Assembly: GCA_947629105.1 (NCBI GenBank)
Contig: CANRCJ010000002.1
Coordinates: forward strand, 1-37,442
DNA: 37,442 nt
Direction: 5' to 3'
Source of the DNA: an uncultured Clostridia bacterium
Lineage (GTDB): Bacteria; Bacillota; Clostridia; TANB77; CAG-508
Numbering within the stretch: position 1 is the first letter of the stretch; each line of letters starts with the position of its first letter. Positions 16,544 through 25,731 of the stretch are shown piece by piece. A program made the translations under genes and the position numbers. The notes under the pieces were generated by a model. That model did not search any database. It was given only the letters and a program-made list of their open reading frames with translations, and was not told the origin of the DNA.

Positions 16544-17675
16544 TTACATCAAATATTTTTTTACAATATCATAAAAAATTTGTGTTCCAATAAGAATTGA
16601 GGTTATTCCTACCGTAAAGTTTTCGTTATGCTGAGGATAATACTCATCTTTTTGGCATCCAACTAATATCATTGCTCCAGGAACTTTTTGTAGAAAATAT
16701 GAAAAATCCTCTGAGCACATAGTTTTATAGTTTTTATCTATATTTTGAACAATATTTGATGCAATCTCTTGTATAGTTTCTGCTTCTTCTTCCGAATTAA
16801 CAGTTACAGGATAATTTGCAATAAATTTTATTTCTGCAGTTCCTCCCATTTCTTCTGCTATTTTTTTTACTTTACAACATAATTCCTCTTTAATCCTTGC
16901 TCTTATTTCATTATTAAATGTTCTAAAAATACCTTTTAAATATACCTTATCAGGTATAACATTATTGGTCTTTCCACCTGATATTGCTGTTATTCCTAAA
17001 ACAACTTTATCGTCTAAATTAGTACCAATATTTGCCATTTCTTTTATCATTTTACCTATTATGTTTGCTATATAAATTGTATCAACGCATTTTTCAGGAA
17101 TAGCTGCATGTCCACCTTTTCCATACACTATTATTTCAAATGGATCAGTTGATGCCATTACAGCACCTTCTTTTATTCCAATAGTATCTTCTTTTAGTTC
17201 ACTCCACACGTGTATTGCGAAAGCTTTATCTACCTTTGGATTATCTAATGCTCCATTTGATATCATTTTATCTGCTCCGCCTTCTCCTTCTTCATCTGGT
17301 TGAAATAGAAGCTTTACAGTTCCTTTTATTTTATCTTTATTTCTAATAATCAATTCAGCAAGTGAAAGAAGTATTGTCATATGTGCATCATGTCCGCATG
17401 TATGTTTTGTCCTTCCTGTATCATCCATTATAACTGCATCCATATCACTTCTAAACAATATACATGGTCCTTCCTTTTTTCCTTTTAATGTAGCAATTAT
17501 TCCAGTTGCATATACATTTGTATTTATATCAGTATAGCCCATTTGAATTAATCTCTCTTTAACATATGTAGAGGTTTTTATTTCTTTTAATCCGAGGTTC
17601 TGGATTATTCCATAAATACTCTTTATCTTTTCTCATTTGCGTTTCTAAAGATTTTATAATTTTTTCAATATTCAT
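16544..17675 (-). CDS. M20 family amidohydrolase, one +1 CGGN site
   Basis: A metal-dependent amidohydrolase/peptidase of the M20D group. Visible are RSDMDAV, HTCGHDAH (metal ligands), FQPDEEGEGGA with the catalytic Glu pair, a dimerisation domain with GKGGHAA, and the C-terminal CSEDFSYF. The N-terminal 27 codons from ATG 17675 (MNIEKIIKSL...) end at NNPEP followed by an in-frame CGG at 17592-17594; skipping C gives Gly28 and the common PE-x-G-x-K-E pattern, continuing to a 376-residue protein. It follows dapD by 29 bases, so it may deacylate N-acyl-diaminopimelate in lysine and peptidoglycan synthesis. Amino-acid hydrolases of other specificity look alike, so the substrate is inferred from context only. 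Confidence 0.85.
17592..17594 (-). other. +1 CGGN site 9 (M20 amidohydrolase, Gly28)
   Basis: CCT-C-GGA restores NNPEP-GLKEIKTS, the common N-terminal HPE.G..E region of the family. Confidence 0.85.
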
Positions 17676-17704
17676 TTTACTTATCTACTTTCTTTTTTAT
17701 TATA

Positions 17705-18499
17705 TTATGGGCGAAGTAAGTCTTCTAGTTCAACATTGCTTCCATATTTGATAATTATAGGGACAGACTTTGAAAGTTTTACTTCAGGAATAGATGTGCT
17801 TACATCTCTTGCTCCAGGAATAACAACTGCATTTTCAGGTACAACAATTACACCGTTTTCATTTGGAGTAATAACTGTACCTTTGACATTGTCGTATATA
17901 GGTGTACTGCCTGTTATAGTAACTCCAGCACCAATTACAGCATTCTTTTTTACAGTTGTCCCTTCAGTGATAATAGAGCCAGCGCCAATAAATGCGTCAT
18001 CTTCAATAATTACAGGATATGCTCCTACAGGTTCTAGTACTCCTCCTATAATTGCTCCTGCACCAATATGTACATTCTTTCCGATTTGTGCACATGAACC
18101 TACTAATGCTAACGAATCTACCATTGCACCTTCATCTATATATGCTCCAATATTTGCATAGCTTGGTGGCATAAATGTTACCCCTTGACCTATATAAACA
18201 CCATCTCTTATTGAAACTGAGCTTGATGCTTTTCTTATTTTCTCGGATAACATTATTTTTCTTTCACCCAAAGTATCTTTGTCAATTGTACCATCATTAA
18301 ACTGAATAATTTCACCAAATTTAAAACCAAGTAAAATAAATTGTTTTACCCATGTGTTAACTCTCCAATCTCCATTTTGTTCCTTATATGCTGTTCTTAT
18401 TTTTCCATTATTTAAATCGTTTTTGAATCGTTTCCACTCAGGCAAAAATTCCTCACGAGTTAAGTTTTCCTTCTTTAGCATTGTAAGATACTTTTCCAT
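17705..18499 (-). CDS. dapD: Tetrahydrodipicolinate N-acyltransferase (DapD type)
   Basis: Left-handed beta-helix acyltransferase of the diaminopimelate pathway. The 264-residue protein has the alpha-helical N-terminal part of DapD (NGDWRVNTWVKQFILLGF) and the hexapeptide repeats MPPSYANIGAYIDEGAMVDS, VGSCAQIGKNVHIGAGAIIGGVLEP. These match succinyltransferase DapD better than the shorter acetyl-type DapH usual in Firmicutes; acyl specificity cannot be settled by eye. I chose ATG 18499, eight bases after GGAG, over ATG 18505, only two bases after it. The M20 amidohydrolase downstream would remove the acyl group. Meso-DAP feeds peptidoglycan, and tetrahydrodipicolinate is also the precursor of spore dipicolinate. 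Confidence 0.9.
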   Translation of the reverse strand: MEKYLTMLKKENLTREEFLPEWKRFKNDLNNGKIRTAYKEQNGDWRVNTWVKQFILLGFKFGEIIQFNDGTIDKDTLGERKIMLSEKIRKASSSVSIRDGVYIGQGVTFMPPSYANIGAYIDEGAMVDSLALVGSCAQIGKNVHIGAGAIIGGVLEPVGAYPVIIEDDAFIGAGSIITEGTTVKKNAVIGAGVTITGSTPIYDNVKGTVITPNENGVIVVPENAVVIPGARDVSTSIPEVKLSKSVPIIIKYGSNVELEDLLRP

Positions 18500-18512
18500 A
18501 AACATTTCTCCT

Positions 18513-19079
18513 TTAATTTATTTTATTAAGCAATAAATAATTTCTTAGCTCCACTGTGTCAGGATGTATTAATGTTTTATTTCTTATGGACTTTTGGATT
18601 ACATAATCAAGATTAATAAAAATTGCGCCATCTAAATCTTCCATTGCCACCTTTCTTAATTCTTCTACTCCATCAAAAGATCTGTTTTCTTCTATCTTAT
18701 CTGCAATATAGATTATTTTAGCTAATCTATCCATATTTATATTTCCTGTTGTATGATATTTAATTGCTTTTTGCACTTGCTCATCTACATTGTATTTTTC
18801 TTTAGCAACACAAGCACCAAGTTTTGCATGAAGTAAGCCTAGTTGTTTTTTTTCTATTTCATCTATTTCTATGTTATATTTTTTTATGTACTCATCTATT
18901 TTTTCCTTGCACATTTCCTTTGCTATGTCGTGAATCAATCCAGTAAACTCTGCTTTTTCTTCATCTTCTCCATATTGTTTCGCTAAAATCTTTGCCATCT
19001 TCATTGTTCCAACTGAGTGATTATACCTCTTCTCAGAAAGAATTTCTTTTAGATCGTTTTTTACATTTTCTATATCCAT
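18513..19079 (-). CDS. yqeK: HD-domain hydrolase, YqeK family
   Basis: YqeK proteins are HD-domain enzymes that cleave diadenosine tetraphosphate symmetrically. The 188 residues contain RYNHSVGTMKMA (first His ligand, about 21), LIHDIAKEM (His50-Asp51 pair), LLHAKLGA and IKYHTTG, then IIYIADKIE, all in the YqeK order. Three in-frame ATGs lie at 19094, 19082 and 19079; AAGGAG is placed best for 19079. It precedes dapD by 13 bases. The usual partner nadD is not in the window. Confidence 0.92.
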   Translation of the reverse strand: MDIENVKNDLKEILSEKRYNHSVGTMKMAKILAKQYGEDEEKAEFTGLIHDIAKEMCKEKIDEYIKKYNIEIDEIEKKQLGLLHAKLGACVAKEKYNVDEQVQKAIKYHTTGNINMDRLAKIIYIADKIEENRSFDGVEELRKVAMEDLDGAIFINLDYVIQKSIRNKTLIHPDTVELRNYLLLNKIN

Positions 19080-19152
19080 CATATTCTCCTTCATATTATC
19101 TACTTAACATTGAATTTTTAAATCTAATTCAAATTTATATTTCTATGTTAAT

Positions 19153-19707
19153 CTATTTGTTTTTCAATTCTTTATATATCTTATAATTATTTAATACTTT
19201 TCTTACGTATGTATTTGTCTCTTTATATGGAATATTTTCAATATTTGAGCCATCACTTTTTATTATACCATTATCTATCCATTTTGTAACAGTACCAATT
19301 CCCGCATTATATGCAGTTATTGCAAGATAATAATTATTATTATAATATTTTAAAAGTGTCGAAAAATACTTTGTTCCTATCTCTATATTACACTTTGGCT
19401 CTGCTAAATCTACTGTTTTCATTCCAATATCATTTGCAACCTCTGTTGCCGTATTTTCCATTAATTGCATAAGTCCTATTGCACCACTTTGTGATACAAT
19501 ATTAGGATCAAAGTTACTTTCTGCTTTTATTAAAGCAAATATCCATGCTCCTTCTATATTATACTTTTCAGAATACTCATAAACATATTCTGAAAATTCA
19601 TCAGGATATAACCTGTTTAAAATAAAATTATATATACTACACGCAAATATTATGATAATGGTTACTATTAATGTTATTTTTACTATTTTCTTTACTATTG
19701 ATATCAT
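19153..19707 (-). CDS. Membrane-anchored lytic transglycosylase (SLT domain)
   Basis: Cleaves peptidoglycan glycan strands with formation of anhydromuramic ends. The 184 residues start with a signal-anchor (VKITLIVTIIIIFACSIYNFI, hydrophobic part about 10-30), then the SLT domain: ALIKAESNFDPNIVSQSGAIGLMQLM with catalytic Glu63, and AITAYNAGIGTVTKW. It is similar to YjbJ-type and SleL-independent small transglycosylases of Clostridia. It lies between polA and yqeK with short gaps. Two CGG trinucleotides, in GCG-GGA and ACG-GCA, are out of phase. Confidence 0.93.
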   Translation of the reverse strand: MISIVKKIVKITLIVTIIIIFACSIYNFILNRLYPDEFSEYVYEYSEKYNIEGAWIFALIKAESNFDPNIVSQSGAIGLMQLMENTATEVANDIGMKTVDLAEPKCNIEIGTKYFSTLLKYYNNNYYLAITAYNAGIGTVTKWIDNGIIKSDGSNIENIPYKETNTYVRKVLNNYKIYKELKNK

Positions 19708-19746
19708 TCCTTCCTTGTGTTTTTTATCATTTGTTATATAAATATT

Positions 19747-22458
19747 CTACTTACATCCATACCAATCACTAGCAGTTGTCACCTCTGCAATTAGAGGCAC
19801 TTTTAGGGATACAATTTTTTCCATTGAATCCTTTAACATATCTTTTACTTTTTCTTCTTCATCTAAAGGTACTTCTAATAAAAGTTCATCATGTATTTGA
19901 AGTAATAGCTTAGACTTTAAACCTAATTCATCTAATTTCTTATCTACCTCTATCATTGCAAGTTTCATTATATCAGCTGCTGTGCCTTGTATTGGCATAT
20001 TTAATGCTGCTCTACTTCCAAACTGTCTTACCATATAGTTTTGAGATTTTAATTCTGGTATATTTCTTCTTCTTCCAAATATAGTTGAAACATATCCCTT
20101 TTCTTTAGCCTCTTCTTCTATTCTCTCCATGTATTCTTTTATTCCTGAATATTTTCTTAAGTATTCTTCAATATATTCTTTAGCAACTTTTCTAGGTACT
20201 TTTATTTGCTCCCCTAGTCCAAAATCACTTATTCCATATACAATACCAAAATTAACAGCTTTTGCTTTTCCTCTTTCTTCATGTGTTACTTCGTCTAGTG
20301 GCTTATTAAATACCTTTGATGCTACTTCTCTGTGAATATCATTTCCGTTTTTGAAAGCCTCAATCATATTTTGGTCCCCTGATATATGAGCAAATACTCT
20401 TAGTTCTACTTGTGAATAATCTGCATCAACAAATATACATCCTTCTTTTGGCTTAAATACTTTTCTAAGCTGTTTTCCTAGTTCAAACCTTGTTGGTATA
20501 TTTTGAAGATTTGGTTCTGTGCTACTTATCCTTCCTGTTGCTGTAACAGTCTGATGAAAATATGAGTGTATTCTGTTAGTTCTAGAGTTGATATATGGAA
20601 GCATTCCTTCTACATATGTTGAATTAAGTTTCATGAGTTGTCTGTAATCTAATATTTCATTTATTACTGGGTGTTCATCTCTAAGTTTTTCTAGAACTTC
20701 AACATCTGTTGAATATCCGCTCTTGCCTTTCTTTTGTACTGGTAGTTTTAAATCTTCAAAAAGCACTTTGCCAAGTTGTTTTGTAGAGTTTATATTAAAC
20801 TCTTGCCCACAAAGATTATATATTTTGTTTGTTTTCTCCTCAATCTCAAATTTAAGGTTTCTTCCATATTCTATAAGTTCATCCTTATTTATATATATTC
20901 CATTATATTGCATTTTTGCAAGTACCTTTGCTGTTGGCATTTCTATTTCATTGAATAGCTTTGTCTCTCCTTGCTCTTCAATAAACTTCATTGTTATAGG
21001 ATAAAGCTTATTAATACAATACACATAAATAATACTTCTTTGCTTTTCCTCTTCACTTTTTGTATTTTCCTTGCCTACCATGTCAAATAGGTTCATTTGT
21101 TCTTGCTTTTCTTCTTTTTTTATAAATCTTGATATCCCTACATTTAAGTATCTCAATGCTAATGTTTCTATATCATACTTATTTTTTATTGAATCTAATA
21201 TGTATCCTGCAATACCCGCATCATATTCAAGTCCACTTAATTCAATATCATTTTGTTTTAGAATAATGTAATCTTGCTTTAAATTATATCCTATCTTTTT
21301 AATAGCTTCATCTTCAAAAATTCCTTTAAAATATTTCTTTATGTTTTCTAAACTATCTATATAATAAACTTTATTTTCGATTATTATGCTAATATTACAT
21401 ATTTCTTTCTTTATAATTTTTTCCTCATTTTCATCTTCAATAGTACCAAGATAATAAATGATTTGTTTATTTTGATTTATTTGATTTACAAGCACTTGTA
21501 TATCACTTTCACTTAAGTTATCCTTTATTTCTATCTCATCATAAGGGTTTATTTCCTTTTCTTCATTTCTCAAAGAAAATCTATCTATATATTTGTTAAA
21601 TCTTAGTTTTGAAAATAATTGTAATACTTTCTCTTTGTCCCATTCTTTAACTTTTAAATCTTCTATTTTAACATCTAATGGACTCTTTGTATTTATTGTT
21701 CCCAAGGTTCTAGATAAAAGTGCCATTTCTTTTCCATCAATTATTTTTTCTCTTAGTTTTCCTTTTATTTCTTCTGCCTTTCCGAGCCTCTATCTGTTCA
21801 TATAGTTTATCTATCGTTTTATATTTCTTTATAATATTTAATGCTGTCTTTTCTCCAATTCCGCTAATTCCTGGTATATTGTCTGATTTATCTCCCATTA
21901 AGCCTTTTACTTCTATTAACTGTTTAGGTTCTATTCCATATTGTTCTATAACTTTTTCCTTATCATAATCATCTTCTTCTGTTTTACCGTGCTTTTGTTC
22001 TAGGTATTCTAATTGTAATTTTTTCTGTTGCAAGCTGGAAAGTATCTCTATCTCCAGAAAGAATGGTTACATCATGTCCTTTTCTGCCGTGCCATTTTAG
22101 ATAATGTTCCTAATATATCATCTGCTTCATAGCCCTCTTTTTCAATAATCTTTATATTCATTGCTGAAAGCACTTCTTTTATTAATGGCATTTGCTGAAC
22201 AAGTTCTTCTGGCATGCCTTTTCTTGTTCCTTTATATTCCTTATACATTTCATGTCTAAAAGTAGGAGCTTTCATATCAAAGGCTACTCCCAAATATTCT
22301 GGTTCAATATTTTCTAATATTTTAAACATAATTGCTAAAAAACCATATACAGCATTTGTGTATGTTCCGTCCTCAGTCTTAAGCATATTGCTTCCCATTA
22401 TTCCATAAAATGCTCTATTAAGTATGCTGTTTCCATCAATTAAAACAACTTTGCTCAT
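19747..22458 (-). CDS. polA: DNA polymerase I, three +1 CGGN sites
   Basis: Full-length Pol I for repair and Okazaki fragment processing. From ATG 22458 the 5'-nuclease domain runs ILIDGNSILNRAFYG-like, then three breaks: CGG 22087-22089 (KMA-GRKGHDVTILSGDRDTF, Gly124), CGG 21987-21989, directly followed by TAA (TKA-GKTEEDDY, Gly157) and CGG 21782-21784 (IEA-GKAEEIKGKLRE, Gly225). Between them KGLMGDKSDNIPGISGIGEKTA is intact. The central exonuclease-like domain lacks obvious DxE metal ligands, as in Bacillus Pol I. The polymerase domain has DADYSQVELRVFAHIS, KAVNFGIVYGIS and QIHDELLLEV. With all three Cs skipped the protein is 902 aa. Unshifted reading would give only a 128-residue fragment, so shifting must be efficient if this is the sole Pol I. 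Confidence 0.93.
21782..21784 (-). other. +1 CGGN site 10 (polA, Gly225)
   Basis: GCT-C-GGA restores QIEA-GKAEEIKGKLRE and joins the 5'-nuclease part to the rest of Pol I. Confidence 0.93.
21987..21989 (-). other. +1 CGGN site 11 (polA, Gly157)
   Basis: GCA-C-GGT restores IPRTKA-GKTEEDDY. In the unshifted frame CGG is followed directly by TAA. Confidence 0.93.
22087..22089 (-). other. +1 CGGN site 12 (polA, Gly124)
   Basis: GCA-C-GGC restores LSKMA-GRKGHDVTILSGD, leading to the conserved GDRDTFQL. Confidence 0.93.
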
Positions 22459-22527
22459 TTTTTAACTTCCTTATATATTATTTATTTAGGTTTTAAAAGA
22501 GATTAACCTATAAACTCATTCTTTATT

Positions 22528-24163
22528 TTAATATTCATATATATCAAATTGATTTATTGTTACCTTGTTTTTTACTTCAAGTCCGTAATCTATATATTCT
22601 CCTTTAGGAAAAATTACCAAGCTATTTGCATCTATTTTTGTTGGTAAATAGAAATTATATTTGCTGAAAGATTTTATATTGCCAAATGTTCCATTTTCAC
22701 TCTTATATTGAACTGTATTAATATATTGATTTACATCATACTCACCATAGAATAAGAAATATATAAATGGTTCATTATTAAATGGAATACAATATACATT
22801 TTGAACATTTGAATTTTCGCAGAATTCTACTACTTCTTCAATTCCAGATGCAAAAGTCGAATATTCATTGCTATCTTGTGAAATATAATCTTTTATAAAT
22901 AGTCCAAATGATATAGTATAAATTATTGCAATACATATTAATAATGCTTTATGTTGCCTCATTATAAAATATAATCCTAAAATTATGTAATATGCACATG
23001 GTATCATAATTATATTTATTCTATTGATATTATTTTTTAAAAATATAGCTAAAATTATTGAAGATAACATCCATATGTTCATTATTTGACTATATTTGTT
23101 TTTACCATGCTCTTTTACCCCACAAACTATTCCTACAGCAAAGAATATTATACTTATGAGATAGAACATTCCATATTGTGGTAGAGCATTCCAAGGTAAC
23201 CCGTCATTTTGAAATACAAGTAGCTTAACTAAATCACTTATATTAATCAGACAGTTTAATATAATATTATCTTGAAATACTGTTGATACTTCCTTATATC
23301 TAACTGTTTTTAAAGTTGGTATAGTTATTCCTATATCTATTTGTTTTAACCCAAATGTGTTGATCATTACGTATATTATCATAGGAAGAGACACAATAGC
23401 AACAATTCCTAGGTATGCTATAGCTCTTTTTAGGGATATTTCCCTTTTTCTTACCAAATAAACAAGTGTAATTATTACAAAAAAAGGCAAGAATAAGTAT
23501 GCCGTTCCATATGAATAGCTAGATAGACCTAATACAATAAATGATAACACCTGTAAAATTGTATTTTTCTTTTTTAGTCCTAAAACAAGAAGCAAACATG
23601 CAAGTAATACTAAATCTGGGAATATATTACATTCCATTCCCCATCTACTTTTCATTATATGCCATGGGCATATTGCAAGAAATGCCACTCCAACTAATGC
23701 AATCTTTTTATTGTCAAAAATATTCTTTAATAGATAATATATTATATATAATGATGCAATACCAATTAATGCCATAGGAAGTCTCATTGTATATACTGTT
23801 AAACCTTCTAGCAATAAAAATGGTATCATAATATATGAATATAACGCACTTTGTCCGCTTCCCCATGCATATAATGCGATTGGAAGTCTATTACCTGCTC
23901 TATCCATTCCATATTTCATTATAGAAAATGCATCATATCCACTTGATGCTTCATCAACATTTAGTGCATTTGGTACTTTATCTATACCTATTAATCTAAC
24001 TAAGCTTCCGAACTATTAATACAAAAAATAGTATTATCTCTATCTTATTGTCTTTGAAAAACTGTTTGATACCTTTCTTTTCTTTTCTGTTTTCTATTAT
24101 AGGCTTAATAAGTACACTAAATGGTAAAATTAAACAAAATATTATTGCAATTATTACTTTCAT
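22528..24163 (-). CDS. GT-C membrane glycosyltransferase (GT39-like), one +1 CGGN site
   Basis: A polytopic membrane protein of the dolichyl/polyprenyl-phosphate sugar transferase type (PMT/ArnT-like). From ATG 24163 (after AGGGGAT) the first membrane helix starts at residue 1 and a second spans about 42-60. The frame meets CGG at 24008-24010; skipping C gives Gly52 (VLIV-GSLVRLIGID) and continues into NVDEASSGYDAFSIMKYG, whose Asp-Glu motif in the first outer loop matches the GT-C active site, and AWGSGQSALYSYI. About ten more membrane helices and a C-terminal outer domain follow, for 544 aa. It starts five bases after the gene upstream ends, so the two membrane proteins are co-transcribed. 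Acceptor and sugar are unknown. Confidence 0.82.
24008..24010 (-). other. +1 CGGN site 13 (GT-C enzyme, Gly52)
   Basis: GTT-C-GGA restores VLIV-GSLVRLIGID and a full GT-C protein with its DEA active-site loop. Confidence 0.88.
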
Positions 24164-24168
24164 TTACT

Positions 24169-25599
24169 CTATCCCCTTTTTTCATATACTTCTAATCTAT
24201 CCATAAGGGTGTATATCTTTTTGTAATTTTGTTCTATAAATTCATGTACTCCTCTGTATTCATGTTTAAGTCCTGCCTTTGTTTTCATAATTAAAGTGCC
24301 ATCATCTAAACTTTTTATTGCGTTAATTAATTTTTCTTCTCCATTAAGTCCAACATTTCCTACCACTGGTAAATCTAGGATTCCATTTGTGATGTTAAGT
24401 TCTAAATTATATATACTTGAAATTGGAGAAAAAAAGGCGACTTTTTTTCCAGTGCTTTTAATGTAGAACTCAACTATCTTTATTCCATTGTCAATTTCAT
24501 TATTATAAACAACTCCAAAATATGGTGTACTTTTATCCTTTAAGTAATTTTTGTTCCAATTAACTATTCCAAAAATTGAATATGCTATATCGTATATTGC
24601 CAAAACTACTATTGCAACTATTATTATGTAATTTAATATTTTCTTTTCTTTATATAGCTCATTAATTAGATATATAAATGATATTATACTAAATATTAGT
24701 GCAATTCTAGAATGGAAGTCACAAACTATCGGATATGATATAAGCAGCATTATAATTGAAATAATAAATAGAACCTCTTGATTTTTATCAGTCTCCTTTT
24801 TTAACATTCTAATAGTTACTGGAATTATATTTATTAATGAAATTACTATTATGTATGATTCTATACCTATATTTCTTTGAAACTCAAACATTCCTAGGAA
24901 TACATAATCTATAAAATTATATAATGAACCTGCAAAATAAAGATATATCAAATATGCACTAAAACCAATTATTGTTGGCAAAGCTAATACAAGTATGTTT
25001 TTTATTTTTTCTCTAATTGTATATGAATTATTGAACTCTAAAATAACAAGTGCAAGTGCATAATATACTCCAATATTTTGCTTTGTCATAAATATTAAGA
25101 ATATAAATATTCCTTGAGTTATATATGTTTTAATATCTTTATTCTCACATTTTAAATATAGATTAATTGCCAAAATGCTCAAGGCTATTGCAAGTACATT
25201 GTAATTTGCGCCAACCACAATTGCGTTTCTTAGAAATATTGGCATAAACGCGATTGTTAAAAATGTCAGTTTTTTGTTTACTTTTAAAGTACATAGCAAT
25301 GAATATGTATTGTACAATAGGCATGTCCATATAACTGTTCCAAATATTCTATATGTCAAATAAGTTGGAGAAAAGATTTTGAATATTATTAACCCTATAT
25401 AAAAGAATAATGGTGTTACTAAGACATTTACTTCTTTATATATTGGATGTCCATTATTCATCTTAAATGTTTCATAAAATAATGTAACTTCATCTGTTTG
25501 CTTTATTGGGTTATTTAATACAATTCCCATTGTTATTATTAATAAAATGATTGCTACAATTAATTTTTCATATTTTCTTATGATTTCTATCACTTTCAT
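24169..25599 (-). CDS. Polytopic membrane protein, probable GT-C glycosyltransferase
   Basis: A 476-residue protein with about eleven membrane helices, starting with a helix at residues 15-35 and then the outer-loop sequence KQTDEVTLFYETFKMNNGHPIY, where the Asp-Glu pair is in the position of the GT-C catalytic acid, and KEVNVLVTPLFFYIGLIIF. The C-terminal 120 residues form a soluble domain. ATG 25599 (MKVIEIIRKYEK) is chosen, ten bases after GGAG; an upstream start would add a basic 11-residue extension. It is the first gene of the run to yqeK/dapD as far as can be seen. The family is recognised only in general terms. It has no in-frame CGG. Confidence 0.7.
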   Translation of the reverse strand: MKVIEIIRKYEKLIVAIILLIITMGIVLNNPIKQTDEVTLFYETFKMNNGHPIYKEVNVLVTPLFFYIGLIIFKIFSPTYLTYRIFGTVIWTCLLYNTYSLLCTLKVNKKLTFLTIAFMPIFLRNAIVVGANYNVLAIALSILAINLYLKCENKDIKTYITQGIFIFLIFMTKQNIGVYYALALVILEFNNSYTIREKIKNILVLALPTIIGFSAYLIYLYFAGSLYNFIDYVFLGMFEFQRNIGIESYIIVISLINIIPVTIRMLKKETDKNQEVLFIISIIMLLISYPIVCDFHSRIALIFSIISFIYLINELYKEKKILNYIIIVAIVVLAIYDIAYSIFGIVNWNKNYLKDKSTPYFGVVYNNEIDNGIKIVEFYIKSTGKKVAFFSPISSIYNLELNITNGILDLPVVGNVGLNGEEKLINAIKSLDDGTLIMKTKAGLKHEYRGVHEFIEQNYKKIYTLMDRLEVYEKRG

Positions 25600-25684
25600 T
25601 TTAAAATTTCTCCTATGTGTTTTTATACACATATATGTATATCACATTTGAAGAAATTTTTCTACTGTTTTTTATTCATTGTTC

Positions 25685-25727
25685 AAAAAAAGAAAGCATT
25701 CACCTAAAAAGTGTTTGCTTTCTTTTT
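25685..25727 (-). terminator. Terminator after the 2778-residue surface protein
   Basis: AAAGAAAGCA and TGCTTTCTTT form a stem with an internal bulge around CACC...GTG pairing, followed on the minus strand by a long U-run. It lies directly after the stop codon at 25732. Confidence 0.85.
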
Positions 25728-25731
25728 ATCT

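Noticed and set aside
19747..22458. polA, rimP and the others as pseudogenes
   Set aside because: The genes are conserved on both sides of each break, have good ribosome binding sites and promoters, show no other lesions and include core functions.
1892..24010. A prfB-type programmed frameshift with internal Shine-Dalgarno and stop codon
   Set aside because: Only three sites have an adjacent stop, no common upstream SD-like sequence is seen, and the preceding codons differ.
1846..24163. The 13 frame breaks as random sequencing or assembly errors
   Set aside because: All are the same base at the same codon phase, before Gly, and not in homopolymers. Long A and T runs elsewhere in more than 30 kb of coding sequence show no indels. 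A systematic base-calling fault before GG would also hit AGG, TGG and NNG-GNN contexts, which are intact. Raw reads would still be needed to exclude it fully.
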